DNA from: Stenogyne calaminthoides
Taxonomy: Eukaryota; Streptophyta; Magnoliopsida; Lamiales; Lamiaceae
Assembly: GCA_037126765.1 (NCBI GenBank)
Contig: JBBCBC010000049.1
Location: forward strand, 806,001-870,000
DNA: 64,000 nt
Direction: 5' to 3'
The position numbers were made by a program, and so were the translations under genes. Position 1 is the first letter of the stretch. Each line of letters opens with the position of its first letter. A model generated the notes under the pieces. The model did not search any database. It was not told the DNA's origin and was given only the letters and a program-made list of their open reading frames with translations. Shown here piece after piece: positions 1 through 12,719 of the stretch.

Positions 1-1782
1 TCCCTACGATGCGTTAATTACTACGGGTTTATGTGAACTAACCCCTGAGTGACAAACGATGAGAAGATGGATCTCGTTCCACACAAGAACACACCAAAAA
101 TCCTTCTCAAGCATTCCGCTGCGTTGTTCAACAATCCGATGGAAAGAACTTCACTGATAAATTTAACAAAAGGAAAATAAAATTATATTTGCACCACCTT
201 TGTGGATTTCTAATTTTTTCCAACACATGGAATTGCACACTCACAATTGAGTTTTTCGAAAATACACAATCATTTTAGCGTTTCAAAAATATTTGATATT
301 TTATCGATCTTTGATATTTTTCCGAAAAACTAATTTTCAGTGTTCACCGTGGGGATGAAACATTCATCCCTATTTATAATGAGGGGTTGGTCGAATTTTT
401 AGGTGAAAATAAAGATGGAAAATGTTTTTCTTGATCTCAAGAAATCTTGAATATATCGTATATTCTTTTCTCCATAATTAAATATTTCACAAAAAATCAA
501 CTCCTCTTGTTATAATTATTTTTCGAAAAATAAGGAGTAGGAATCCAAGATTTGGATTGCTTCTTGAATTTATGAGATATTCTTGTATTCCAATAATACA
601 TATCTTCCATAATGTATTTTCAAGAAAATCAAAAAAAATTCCTTATTTAATCAAAATTTCGAAAATCCCTTAACAAATAACCAAGTGGGAGATTGAATTT
701 AATGAGATAATCTTGTATTCCAAGAATACTTATCCTCGTTCCATAACAAATTAAAAAGAAATCTTTTCCTTTTTTTATTATTTTGAAAAATAGAAAATTA
801 GGCAAACAAATTTGTTTTTTATTTTTAAACACCTTTTTTTGATTTATTGGACTTTATGTTTGGGCTCTTGAGGGGCCTTTAAGAATTAAGATTGGACACG
901 AATGGATCTTTTAATTATCAATATTGAGCCACAATATTATTCAAAACCCATAAATATTAATTAATCCCACTACATAATTATATTGACTATCCATCTTAAC
1001 CCGTATTCTTCGCTAATATGGCTCCAAGTTATTATTTCAGGTGTTTAAGATTATCTAGCCCATTATTTAATTTAAGCTACTTCAAATAGCTTTCCATTAA
1101 TTAATATCTTTATCCTGGTTAAGGACCGGTTCAACATTATTATCCATCATTAGGAAACAAATTTCCTTGTAAATTTTGTATGATAAATCTTATGAACCTC
1201 CCAAGGGGCAAATCAAAAGCGGCGTACTAATACCCATTCTTCATATATTAAATCTTAGTAATCGCGTGTGACGGTAATATTGCCTTGAAGATATAAAGTA
1301 TGAATCTCGATTCCACCGTCATAAGTCAAAGCAATAATTACTAAACCACGATCCTATTTAAGTGGATTTAAGATTAAAAATAACGAATCCGAGGTCTAAT
1401 TCTTCGGTTCCTTGAATAATTTATCCTCGCATGGGTCCTTGTTCAATGCATCACCATGCACTAGTGTAATCTCTTGGTCAAGACAGTCAACTGACCTTAC
1501 ACTTCAACTTTCACGATGGATTGTTCCATTTCCATCTAGGTCGTGAATCGTGATACTTTTAGAAGTTAAGGTGGACTTTTAATTTAATCTTCCGTGATCC
1601 GTATCACTAAATTAACTACAATGTAACACATACTATTTATTGAACGGTTATGCGAAAGAAATATATGTAACATTCAATGATATTTAAAGCATTCGTGATA
1701 AATAATTTATTTCAAGAATAAGACAGATTTCAGGTTTGGTTATAATAAAGTAAAAGCATACTTTCCAAAGATAACCCCAACA
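1..1782 (-). repeat. Copia-type LTR, minus strand, cut by the window start
   Basis: The reverse complement, read from 1782 down, begins TGTTGGGGTTATC and follows the same order of blocks as the plus-strand copies at 3410-8958 and the solo LTR at 55157-57151. These include the TTACATTGTAGTTAATTTAG block, the GGGAGGTTCATAAG block, and a TATAAATAG box near 370 followed by an inverted repeat. About 150 bases of its 3' end lie outside the window. The adjacent sequence at 1783-1787 is AAGGA, and no polypurine tract is visible beside it, so it is either a solo LTR or a 5' LTR. Many small indels separate it from its relatives. Confidence 0.8.
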
Positions 1783-2429
1783 AAGGAAAAGTAGTATACC
1801 TAAGAGAGACGCAAGAACGACATTAATAAAAGTGAGACAATTGACCGGCGGAGAGATTCCGACCATCCCATTTCCTCTATTTCATTTTAATTTTTCAGAT
1901 AATATGGTTCCACCTTTAGAGTTTTTCTTTAGTTAAGACTACCCACATTGGATCCTCAGTAATTAAACGACTCTTTCCCACTCGACACCCTAAGACATTA
2001 GCTAAGCTTTGAGTCATCTCGCTTATCCACATTAATTCCTATCAGCTGCATTTTCTCGCATTTTCAGCCCGAGACCACTTCCAGTTTAACAATGAAGTGT
2101 TTCAAAAATGTAACATTTCCATCTATGCCTTAATACTACGTAATATGGTATCATCCGCCAGATTGAGATGAGAGATATGCATCTTATTTTACGATCGAAA
2201 ACGGCTCAAGAGGCCACTTCGATAAATTTCTTATTCAACATCAAGCTTTACCCCTCACCGCAATGAGAAATAAGAAGAATGAGAGTGGATCCTTGCCCAA
2301 ACCTCCGCCTTCAAGTGGAACTCACCCGTCACCCCATTAACGAAAGCACGCGCCACGTGTCACGATGATACACACTCCATTATCCACTTATTCCACTTGC
2401 TTCGAGAACCCAAATCTTTCTAACATCAT
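1783..2429. other. Unassigned spacer between head-to-head repeats
   Basis: This 650-base stretch lies between the minus-strand LTR and the L1 fragment. It has no long reading frame, no recognised repeat terminus and no match elsewhere in the window that I can see. It is less AT-rich than the flanking LTRs, so it may be decayed internal retroelement sequence, but nothing supports a specific assignment. Confidence 0.4.
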
Positions 2430-3138
2430 CCTCAAATACCCCTAATCAACCGAAGTCGTAGAAGCTTTTTGCAAAGTCGATATTGTATAGTAGGCATTCT
2501 TTGTTTTGCTTTGGGCTTCATCAATAACCTCGAAAGCACCACCACACTGCTTCAAAATTTGCCTTCCTCGGCGATGAAAGCGCTTTTGTTGTTTCTGGAG
2601 ATGATGGAATCTAGCACTCGCCCAATCTTGATGATGTGACCTTCGCCACCACTTTGTAAATGCTACCAATAAGGAGATTGGTCAAAAAATCTGAGATTAA
2701 ACAGCATCCTTTTTTGGAATAGCACTATGAAAAGAAGGGTTTGAGGCCTTTACAAACTTCCCATGCTCATGAAACTCCTCAAACATCTTCAAGAAATCAC
2801 CCTTCAACTCCTCCCAAAAACTTTTTTCAGAATCCAGTTAAAGCCATGGGGTCCCGGGGCTCTTGGAGCCCATCACATGATACCACCGCAGATCTAATTT
2901 CTCCTCGGAGGGCCGATCAAAAAATTAGTTCTTTGAATCCATTGTCTTGCGCGAAGTCCGAGGCTAGTTCACGTCTTGCAACTTGCTTTGCCGTGAAAAT
3001 GCTTCTTCAAGAATTTTTTCACAATTTTTTTACCTCCACCACCTCTTCACACCAATCGATTTTGACGAGACACCCACTATCTCATTCCTTCTCATTTTGT
3101 TGATAACTTTATGGAAAAACTTGTGTTGGCGTCTCCTT
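2430..3138 (-). pseudogene. L1 LINE reverse transcriptase fragment (copy A)
   Basis: Translated on the minus strand with several frameshifts, this reads as the start of an L1-clade reverse transcriptase. From 3138 downward there is a linker with GDANTSF, then FWEELKGDFLKMFEEFH, the 'SLIGSIYKVVAKV..SRL' block, and a degraded 'VIDEA..KECLLYNIDFAK' block near 2460-2540. The part at 2768-3138 is clearly homologous to the less degraded fragment at 8959-9340. At 3138 the similarity stops abruptly and copia pol sequence begins on the other strand. Confidence 0.75.
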
Positions 3139-3409
3139 GAAAGCGAAATACCATCTTATACGAAATCGCAAGAGAGAGATATAGAGTGGCAAAGATCGTA
3201 GGAAGACAACCCAGCAGATCCATTCTGAAAGGGTCGCCTCTATAATACATTCGAGACATGTGGAAGGAATGGGTGTCAAGACCGCCGCTAATCTTTTGGA
3301 GTATAAGTGGAGACATTATTAGGTTAGTGTGACATTATATGTCACGACAGAAACACGAGACATGTTGTAGTATACTTAAAAAGTAGACTTTTGAGTATAA
3401 GTGGGAGAT
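3139..3409 (+). mobile_element. 3' end of a Ty1/copia pol gene plus polypurine tract
   Basis: The plus strand encodes a broken copy of the C-terminal end of a copia polyprotein. KYHLIR lies at 3146-3163, and EDNPADPF at 3202-3225 is followed by a stop where a T is normally found. These match the conserved copia RNase H tail. The polypurine stretch AAGTGGGAGA ends just before the TGTTGGG of the LTR at 3410, which is the usual layout for a copia 3' LTR. A degraded duplicate of the tract (AAGTGGAGACATTATTAGG) lies about 90 bases upstream. The rest of gag-pol is missing; an L1 fragment takes its place. Confidence 0.7.
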
Positions 3410-5247
3410 TGTTGGGATTATCTTTCGAAATTATGCTTTTACTTTTGATAATCAAATCAATTTGGTCTTATTTATCTTGAAATAAATTGTTAATCGATGC
3501 TTTAAATATCATCGAATGTTACATATATTTCTTTGCATAATCATTTCAATAAATAATCGTGTTACATTGTAGTTAATTTAGTGATACCGGATCACGAAGA
3601 TTAAATTAACAAATCCTTTGTAACCAAAAAGTACACCATTCACAACCTAGATGAAATGAACAATCCATCGTGAAAGGTTGAAGTGTAAAGGCTTCAATTG
3701 GCTTGTTTTGACCAAGAGATTACACTAGTGCATGTTTAGTGCCTTTGAATAGGACCTCCTGAGAGACAAATTCTTCTAACCTGAATTAGGAAAATTAGAC
3801 CTCGATGGTTCAATTATTTCTTAATCTTCGATTTTTAAATAGTATCAGCGTGTGGTTAATAATTATTGCTTTGACTTATTACGGCAGAAGAATCATAGAT
3901 TCAATACTTTATATCTTGACAATATTATTGGGTCACGCGATCGCTAAGATTTAATACTGAGAATCGGTATTGCGCACGCTTGTTGATTCGATTTGCCCCT
4001 TGGGAGGTTCATAAGTTTTATCATACCAAATCTTGCAAAGTGGAACTAGTTTCAGATGGATAATAATGTTGAATCGTTCCTTTACCAAGGAAAAAAGATA
4101 TTTGGAAAGCTATTTCAAAGGCTTGAATTAATTAATGGGCTAGATAATCTTAAACACGGGAAAATAATAACCAAGAGCCATATTGATCGTAATATGGGTT
4201 AAGATGGATAGTCAATATTAATTATGTAATGGGATTAATTAATATTTATGGGCTTAAATAATATTGTGGCTCAATATTGATAATTCAAAATCCGTTGGAA
4301 GATCCAATCTTAATTATCCTAAAGGCCCTCAAGTAGCCCAACATAAAAGTCCAATAACTAAAAAAAAAGGTGTTTAAAAATAAAATAAATTTTGTTCTTT
4401 ATTTTTCCCTCATTAATTTAGAAAAATATAAATAAAAGGGAGAAAGATTTTCTTTAAATTTTGTTATGGAATGAAGATATGTATTCTTGAAATACAAGAT
4501 TATCTCATTAAATTCAAGAAATCTCCCACTTGGTTATTTATATGTTATTTTCGAAAATTTTGAAAGAATAGGGGAAAGAAAGATTTTATTGAAAAGATAT
4601 TATGGAAGATATGTATTCTTGCAATACAAAGTATATCTCATAAATTCAAGAAGATCCAAATCTTGGAATCTTTTATCCTTATTTTTTCGAAAAAATAACC
4701 AAAACAAGAAGAAGATGGATTTTATGTAATATTTTAATTATGGAGAAAAGAATATAGGAGATATATTCAAGATTTTTGGAGATCAAGAAAAAGATTTTTT
4801 TCCTCCCTATTCCATGACAAAAAAATCGGCCACCACCTATCTATAAATAAGGGGATGATTTCTTCATCCCCAAGTACAATTCCATGTCTTTTGGAAAAAT
4901 TAGTAAATCCACAAAGGTGGTGCAAACAAATTTTTATTTTCCTTTTTGTTAATTGTTCGTGAGCCTTCCACATAATTGACGAAAGCAAGGACTGGGAATA
5001 CTTGGGGAAGGCTTTTTTGCGTGTTTTTTTCGACGAGACCATTGCCACTCTAAGAGGTTAGTTCACGAAACCCAGAGCAATTCGCGTCAAGAGAGTAGGA
5101 TTTATGTGAACTGCTTATACGCATGATTTGTTGTTGAATTATTATTTGAATTAATATAGGATTAATTCATGCTAGTAATAATTGTTAGAATTAAATTTGT
5201 ATTTAAATATTCATCCCGAATAGATTCGTTCAATGAATTACCCAACA
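3410..5247 (+). repeat. Copia LTR, unit 1 of a tandem triplet (3' LTR)
   Basis: It starts TGTTGGGATTATC directly after a polypurine tract and ends CCCAACA. A TATAAATA box at about 4842 is followed at once by the inverted repeat GGGGATGA / TCATCCCC. Because of the tract, this unit is the 3' LTR of the truncated copia element to its left. It is separated from the next unit by the 5-base spacer AAAAT (5248-5252). Confidence 0.85.
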
Positions 5248-5252
5248 AAAAT

Positions 5253-7099
5253 TTTGGGATTATCTTCGAAAGTATGCTTTTACTTTGTAATCAAACCTAA
5301 TTTTGGCCTTATTCTTTGAAATAAATTGTTTATCACCGATGCTTTAAATATCATCGAATGTTACATATATTTACTTTGCATAATTGTTCAATAAATAAGA
5401 TGTTACATTGTAGTTAATTTAGTGATCTTGAGATCACGAGATGATTAAATTAACAAATTCCTAAGTAAAAAAAAGTACACCATTCACGACCCAGATGAAA
5501 TGAACAATCCATCGTGAAAGGTTGAAGTCAGAAGCTTTCAGATTGACTTGTTTTGACCAGAGATTACACTAGTGCATGTTTAGTGCACCGAATAAGACCC
5601 TATGTAAGGACAAATTCTTGAATCGAATTAGGAAGAATTAGACCTCGTTCGGTTCGATATTTTTAATCTTCGTTTCTTTAAATAGGATCGCGTGTGGTTA
5701 ATAATTATTGCTTTGACTTATTACGGGTAGAGAATCAACGAGATTCAATACTTTATATCTTGGGCAATATTATTGGTCACATGCTAAGATTAAATTTATC
5801 TGAGAATCGCGCGTGGTAAGCACGCTTTATTCGATTTACTTCAGGGAGGTTCATAAGTTTTATCATACCAAATCTTGCAAGTGGAACTAGTTTAGGTATG
5901 AATAATAATGTTGAATCGTCCTTTACCAAGGATAAAAGATATTAATTAATGGAAAGCTATTTCGGTGGCTTGAATTAATTAATGGGCTAGATAATCTTAA
6001 ACACGGGAAATAATAACCGGAGCCATATCGACCGTAATATGGGTTAAGATGGATAGTGGAATATTAATTATGTAGTGGGATTAATTAATATTTATGGGCT
6101 TGAATAATATTGTGGCTCAATATTGATAATTCAAGATCCATTTGGAAGATCAATCTTAATTCTCTTAAAGGCCCCTCAAGTAGCCAATATAAAAGTCAAT
6201 AAGCGAAACGTGTTTAAAAATAAAATAAATTTTGTTCTTTATTTTTCCTCATTAATTTGAAAAATCTAAATAAAAGGGAGAAAGATTTTCTTTTTGAATT
6301 TTTTATGGAATGAAGATATGTATTCTTGAAATACAAGATTATCTCATTAAATTCAAGAAATCCCACTTGGTTATTTATATGTTATTTTCAAAATTTTTGA
6401 AAGAATAATGGAAATAAATATTTTCTTGATTTTCTTGAAAAGATATTTTTGGAAGATATGTATTCTTGCAATACATGTATATCTCATATAAATTCAAGAA
6501 GATCAAAATCTTGGAATCTTTTATCCTTATTTTTTTGAAAATAACCATAACAAAAGAAGGTGAGATTTTATGGAATATTTTAATTATGGAAAAAATAATA
6601 TAGGAGATATATTCAAGATTTCTTGGAGATCAAGAAAAAGATTTTTTTCCTCCTATTCCATGAAAAAAAATCGCCACCACCTTATCTATAAATAGGGGAT
6701 GATTTCTTCATCCCCAAGTACAATTCCATGTCTTTGGAAAAATTAGTAAATCCACAAAGGTCTTTGCAACAAATTTTTTATTTTCCCTTTTGTTAATTGT
6801 TCATGAGCTTCCTTCCTGGGATTGGATGGGACCGGCAAGGACTAGGAATACTTGGGAAGGTTTTTTGGTGTGTTTTTATGTTGAGACCATCGCCACTCCA
6901 GAAAGAGGTTAGTTCACGTAAACCCGTAGACAATTCCTGAAGATGAGTAGGATTTATGTGAATTTGTTTATATCATGATTTGTTGTTGAATTATTATTTG
7001 AATTAATATAGGATTAATTCATGCTAGTAATAATTGTTAGAATTAAATTTGTATTTAAATATTCATCCCGAATAGATCCATGCAATAAATTACCCAAAA
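5253..7099 (+). repeat. Copia LTR, unit 2 of a tandem triplet
   Basis: This has the same block order as unit 1. The 5' terminus is eroded to TTTGGGATTATC and the 3' terminus to CCCAAAA. The TATA box is at 6687-6694 with the GGGGATGA...TCATCCCC inverted repeat directly downstream. AAAAT lies on both sides (5248-5252 and 7100-7104), as a target-site duplication or as part of the tandem unit. Confidence 0.85.
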
Positions 7100-7104
7100 A
7101 AAAT

Positions 7105-8958
7105 TGTTGGGATTATACTGGAAAGTATGCTTTTACTTTGTATAATCAAATGAATTTCGGTCTTATTCTTAAAATAAATTGTTTATCACTCGATGCTTTA
7201 AATATCATCGAATGTTACATATATTTAGTGCATAACTATTTCAATAAATAGTCGTGTTACATTGTAGTTAATTTAGTGATACCGGATCACGAAGGTTAAA
7301 TTAACGATCCCTTTGTAACTAAAAAGTTCACCATTCATTTACCCAGATGGAAATGAACAATCCATCGTGAAAGGTTGAAGTGTAAGGCTCAGATTGACTT
7401 GTCTTGACCAAGAGATTACACAAGAGTGCATGTTTAGTGCAATGAATAGACCTCCACAGGAGGAAAAATTATTCAGAAGCAATTAGGAAGAATTAGACCT
7501 CAGTGGTTCGTTATTTCTTAATATTCTTTCCTTAAATAGGATCGCGCGTGTGGTTAATAATTATTGCTTTGACTTATTACGGGCAGAGAATCAACTTAGA
7601 TTCAATACTTTATATCTTGAGCAATATTATTGGTCACACGTGATTGCTAAGATTTAATACGGAGAATCGTGGTGAAAGCACGCTTGTTCTATTTTTTGGG
7701 GGAGGTTCATAAGTTTTATCATACCAAATCTTGCAAGTGGAACTAGTTTTAAGATGGATAATAATGTTGAAATGTTCCTTTACCAAGGATAAAAGATATT
7801 AATTAATGGAAAGCTATTTCGATTGACTTGAATTAATTAATGGACTAGATAATCTTAAACACGGAAATGATAAGCAGGAGCCATATTAATCGTAATATGG
7901 GTTAAGATGGATAGTGCAATATTAATTATGTAGTGGGATTAATTAATATTTATGGGCTTGAATAATATTGTGGCTCAATATTGTTAATTCAAGATCCATT
8001 GGAAAATTCAATCTTAATTCTCCTAAAGGCCCCTCAAGTAGCCCAATATAAAGTCCAATAACTGAAAAGGGTGTTTAAAAATAAAATAAATTTTGTTGCT
8101 ATTTTTCCTCATTAATTTCGAAAAATATAAATAAAAGGGGAGAAAGATTTTCTTTGAATTTTGTTATGGAATGAAGATATGTATTCTTGAAATACAAGAT
8201 TATCTCATTAAATTCAAGAAATCTCCCACTTGGTTATTTATATGTTATTTTCGAAAATTTTGAAAGAATAAGGGAAAGAAATATTTTCTTGATTTTGTTG
8301 AAAATATATTATGGAAGATATGTATTCTTGCAATACAGGTATATCTCATAAATTCAAGAAGATCCAAATCTTGGAATCTTTATCCTTATTTTTTTGAAAA
8401 TAACCATAACAAAAGAAGGTGGGATTTTATGGAATATTTTAATTATGGAGAAAATAATATAGGAGATATATTTAAGATTTCTTGGAGATCAAGAAAATAT
8501 TTTTTCCTCCCTATTCCATGACAAAAAATCGGCCACCACCTATCTATAAATAGGGATGATTTCTTCATCTCCAAGTAAAATTCCACGTCTTTGGAAAAAT
8601 TAGTAAATCCACAAAAGGTCTTTTGCAACAAATTTTTATTTTCCCTTTTTGTTAATTGTTCATGAGCTTCCTTCCCACGGATTGACGAAAGCAAGGACTA
8701 GGAATACTTGGGAAGGTTTTTTGGTGTGTTTTTATCGACGAGACCATTGCCACTCCAAGAGGTTAGTTCACGTAAACCCAGAAAGTACCAATGCAATTCG
8801 CGTCGGAGGATTTATGTGAACTGCTTATATGCATGATTTGTTGTTGAATTATTATTTGAATTAATATAGGATTAATTCATGCTAGTAATAATTGTTAGAA
8901 TTAAATTTGTATTTAAATATTCATCCCAAATAGATCCGTGCAATTTAATTACCCAACA
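7105..8958 (+). repeat. Copia LTR, unit 3 of a tandem triplet
   Basis: It starts TGTTGGGATTATAC and ends CCCAACA. The TATA box is near 8545, and its inverted repeat is degraded (AGGGATGA / TCATCTCC). The flanking sequence changes immediately to a minus-strand L1 fragment starting CATGAAACTCC, so the unit abuts another element rather than a primer-binding site. Confidence 0.85.
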
Positions 8959-9845
8959 CATGAAACTCCTCAAACATCTTCAAGAAATCACCCTTCAACT
9001 CCTCCCAAAACTCTTTTTCAGAATCCGGGTTAAAGCCATCGGGTCCTGGGCTCTTGGAGCTATCACATGATACCACTGCAGACCTGATTTCCTCCTCAGA
9101 GAAGGCTTCGATCAGGCACTGGTTCTCCTCGTAACTGATTGTCTTGGTGCAGAAGTCCGAGGCTAGTTCTGGTCTTGCAACTTGCTCTGCCGTGAAATGC
9201 TTCTTGAAGAATTCTTTCGCACCATTTTTGACCTCCACCACCTCTTCACACCACTGATTTTCGACCGAGACACCCACTATCTCATTCCTCTTCCTCCTTT
9301 TGTTGATAACTTTATGGAAAAAACTTGTGTTGGCGTCTCCTTCTCTAATCCACTTTGCTCTAGCTTTTTGTCTCAGTAGATCGTCCCTGGCTTTAAGGTC
9401 ACGTAGTAGGAGTGCTCGAGTCTCGTTCCTTTTTATGATTTCCGAATCTTGCAGCCCAAACACTTCGTCAATTATATCGATCTTGTGAATTTCTTTTTTT
9501 TTTTTTCCTCTATCCGCTCATCGAGATCCAATTCCTTCTTGTTCCACTTTTTTTCAACTGCTTTCAAGAGGCTTCATATTTTTCCTTGAGGATAAAGCTT
9601 CCCCGCCTTCATCGCATAACCCGCTTACTTTTGCCACGACAAATTCCTTTGAAGCCGGATGATACCTCCCGCGTTGACAAATCTAAATGGCTTCGGACCC
9701 CAATCTTTCACTTTAATTTCAAGAAACATCAGGCAATGGTCCAATAATGATCTCCGATAGCCTTGTGATCTGAATTTGGCCATTTAAGTAACCATCGTTG
9801 TTGAGAAGAGTCAGATCACAAGAATGAAGTGTCGTTGTTTCAATT
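8959..9845 (-). pseudogene. L1 LINE fragment (copy B): endonuclease end to start of RT
   Basis: The minus strand keeps a 172-residue open stretch at 8945-9463. It contains WIREGDANTSFFHKVINKRR, the linker, EEEIRSAV and the RT entry motif SPGPDGFN, all typical of plant L1 ORF2. Upstream (9480-9840) there are frameshifted remains of the endonuclease C-terminus (KVKDWGPKPFRFVNA). An A/T-rich slippage tract at about 9492-9506 breaks the frame. The fragment is cut exactly where the third LTR ends at 8958, so the 3' part of the element is gone here. Confidence 0.8.
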
Positions 9846-9849
9846 CAAT

Positions 9850-10030
9850 TTAAGGGTATTTATGACATTTCAATAAGTATTACATCTAATCCTTCAATCA
9901 AATCCTATAATCCAAATGCATGCATATCTTGATTCAAACAAATCCAATTAAATCAATCTAATCATACTCAATCTCACTCAATCATATCACATCTAATCAA
10001 TCTAGTCTCGTGAACCAAATACCCCCTTAA
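9850..10030. repeat. Short MITE-like element with TTA flanks
   Basis: The left side reads TTA-AGGGTATTTATG and the right side GAACCAAATACCCCC-TTA. Read inward, the ends are imperfect inverted copies of (G)GGGGTATTT. The interior is filled with repeats of AATC and ATCAAATC. The size (about 180 bp) and the TTA duplication fit a PIF/Harbinger-type MITE, but the terminal repeats are not perfect. Confidence 0.5.
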
Positions 10031-11191
10031 GCAATACAATTGTCTTATGATCATTTTTAGACAAAGTCCAGTATGCATTATTATGTGCAAAGGATACCTG
10101 CTTCACTACTCTCATTCTTATTGTGTCGTGTTATTTGTTAGAGGTATACTTGTTTGACACAATCTCATAGTGAGATAGAGTGTAATTTGAAACAACGACG
10201 CTTTAATATTTGGGAGAGAATGATATTTATTTGTCTTTGGTTTGTCTCGTTTTCATAAAACAAGTTTTTTTTTCTTCTTATTATTATTCACATTGATGAA
10301 TTTTGAAACAAACGGAATTTGATTTAATTTTTTAAACAATAATAACGCTCACACATAATAATGATAGAGTTCACATTGAACTCAAGTTCAGTAGTAGACT
10401 CGCTTTTATGTTTTTAACTGAGGCCTTAGTAAGTTCATGTCAAATTTATTCGGGGGTGTTTCTTTCCCGTCCATGGAATTTTTGTCTCTTTAATGAGGCA
10501 CGAACGACGTGAAGAAAATTGAAATAGATCTTCATTGGAAGGAACCCTTCATTTCTACATAACTCAAAGCCCGCTACAATATCGTAGTTAATTCTGTTTT
10601 GACAACTTAACATATATGGCTAATCATTTGGCAACCAACTGCAATAGCTTGCCCTCACAAAATCCACCGTGCGTACCTGTTTTTCTTCATCAAAACCAAC
10701 ATCAACATGCATTGATACACAAGTTATATCTATGTGCGTTCGATAGTACCTGTGAATTTCATACCCCACAAGCCAAATCTTTATTAGCCTTTGGAAGTTT
10801 CTCATGTAACAATTGGTATATATCGGTCCATACCAAAAAAATTAGTAAACATTTTTATATCGAAACTTTTGGAATTATCGAAAATTTTTATGTAGGATTT
10901 GGTATGGATTTTTGCATAAAATATCGATATTTTCGAAATATATCGAAATATTGAATGTGTTTATTGTTGTCCTGCCGAATTTTTTTGATATGATATAAAA
11001 AACTTGGCATACCAAATTATCTATATTTTTGATATTTTTCGATTCAATAAGTGTATACCAAAATTTTTGGTATTTTCCCAACTCCAATATACAACACAAA
11101 TTAATACAATTACAATAAAATCTCTCCAAACTAATAGTATCAGAACCATGAAGTTTCATTATTTTAGACAGGTATTAATTAATAATTAATA
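10031..11191. other. AT-rich intergenic DNA, no gene recognised
   Basis: There are short open frames but none with recognisable domains or plausible splice context. The stretch 10815-11085 is full of ATCGA/TTCGA and ATACCAAA words in both orientations, which suggests an old palindromic element without definable ends. Confidence 0.4.
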
Positions 11192-11510
11192 TTCCCTCCT
11201 TCTTTTTTATAATACTCATTTTTCATAAGCGGACGTCATTATTTTGTTTTTTCATTTTCTAAATTATAAAAAAAAAACAATTTTACTCACTCAAAATAAC
11301 CCCTTACAAATATCTCTTATTTACACTACTTGCCACTATATTATACACTCAAAATAACCTCTGATAAATACATGTCTCTTTCATAAGTAGAATTGACCTC
11401 TATACATCCTCAATAAAAAACAATTTTACATCATTTAATATTAATTAACATTTATTTTATTGAAATTCATACCCTTTACATTTGAGCAACCTAAATCAAA
11501 ATGGAGGGAG
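11192..11510. mobile_element. Stowaway-type MITE
   Basis: It is bounded by TA on both sides (11190-11191 and 11511-11512). The left end reads TTCCCTCCTTC and the right end ATGGAGGGAG. These are the inverted CTCCCTCC-type ends of Stowaway (Tc1/mariner) elements. There is no coding capacity. Confidence 0.7.
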
Positions 11511-12719
11511 TAATTTATTAATTAAAATATATTTTTTATATTTAGCAAACTTAAACTTAATTTCATGGGGAATACATAAATATTAAACTTTTTATGGTCA
11601 AGCATGACTATAGAATATTAGGTACTTGAATCTAGCCATTCGATGTACTTGAAAAAAATATTAAGAACTATTTTTTTGAACAAACATGAATTTTCAATGA
11701 TATGGAAATTGAATTTAGTTATTCAATGTAATAGATTAAATATTAGTAACATGAAAAGTTATAAATGAAATTCTTGTTGATTTAAATTTCAATAAAAGCA
11801 AACAACAACAATAGATTCACATTTTACTAAATTATCCAAATTATATTAATTTATTGAAGTTGTTAATTTATTCAAGAATCCAAATCGGAACCAATGAAAA
11901 TTATTATTTTAGAGACGTAACTAATTTATCGAGTACTAAATTATAGAGTTTTTCTTTGTAGGAATAAGTGTGTTTTTTTATCGGACAAATTGTGACTCAA
12001 ACTTATGACCTTATATTATAGGTAGTGGTCTTTCTAACCAATTGAAATTTATTCCACCTCATCTTTATTGTATGAGTAAGTCTCCTGAGAAAAAAATTAT
12101 ATAATTACATTAATCAACTAATACATTATACTACTTTTAATTGAGATCATAATATTAAATGTTATTAATATTAATTTATATGGTTAATTACAAATTGCAA
12201 CCAGTACTATTGTCCTTTATACAAATTAATATTAATTTACAGGGTTAATTACAAATTACAAGATGTCTTATTGCCTTTTTACAAATTAATTTATTTGTCT
12301 CTTTTTTTTTTGCAAAAATTTAATAGATCTTAAAAAGTGACTTATTCCAACCCCGACTCACTTTTTAGTGGAATTTTTCAGTTAGATATAGCTTATAAAT
12401 GATATATTGTACATATCACAATGCTAATAAGTATTTTAACAAAACATCAAATTGAAGAATTTTGATAAAATCTATCAAAAAAAAAAGAATTTTGATAAAA
12501 AAAATTCAAAAAATAGTGAGTCTAGGTTGAAATTTATCAATTTTTATTAGTACAAATTGCATTTTATTTTAAAAAATAGTACATATTACAATTTTAAAAA
12601 AATAAAAATAGGACAAATTACAATTTGATATTAATTTTAATTTATAAAAATAATTATATCAATTTAAAAGTGATCCTATCAATTTTATAATATAAACAAG
12701 TTTATACGTGTTAAAAAGA
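11511..12719. other. AT-rich intergenic DNA with degraded inverted repeats
   Basis: No gene was found. The word TTAATTACAAATT recurs in direct orientation around 12180-12290 and in inverted form around 12540-12640 (GGACAAATTACAATTTG). This suggests an old foldback or MITE-like insertion of about 450 bases with blurred ends. Confidence 0.4.

Noticed and set aside
2741..3103. 120-codon plus-strand frame
   Set aside because: It is the antisense of the minus-strand L1 fragment, which reads as a recognisable RT linker.
10616..10954. 112-codon frame in AT-rich DNA
   Set aside because: No domain, no splice or promoter context, and a low-complexity tail.
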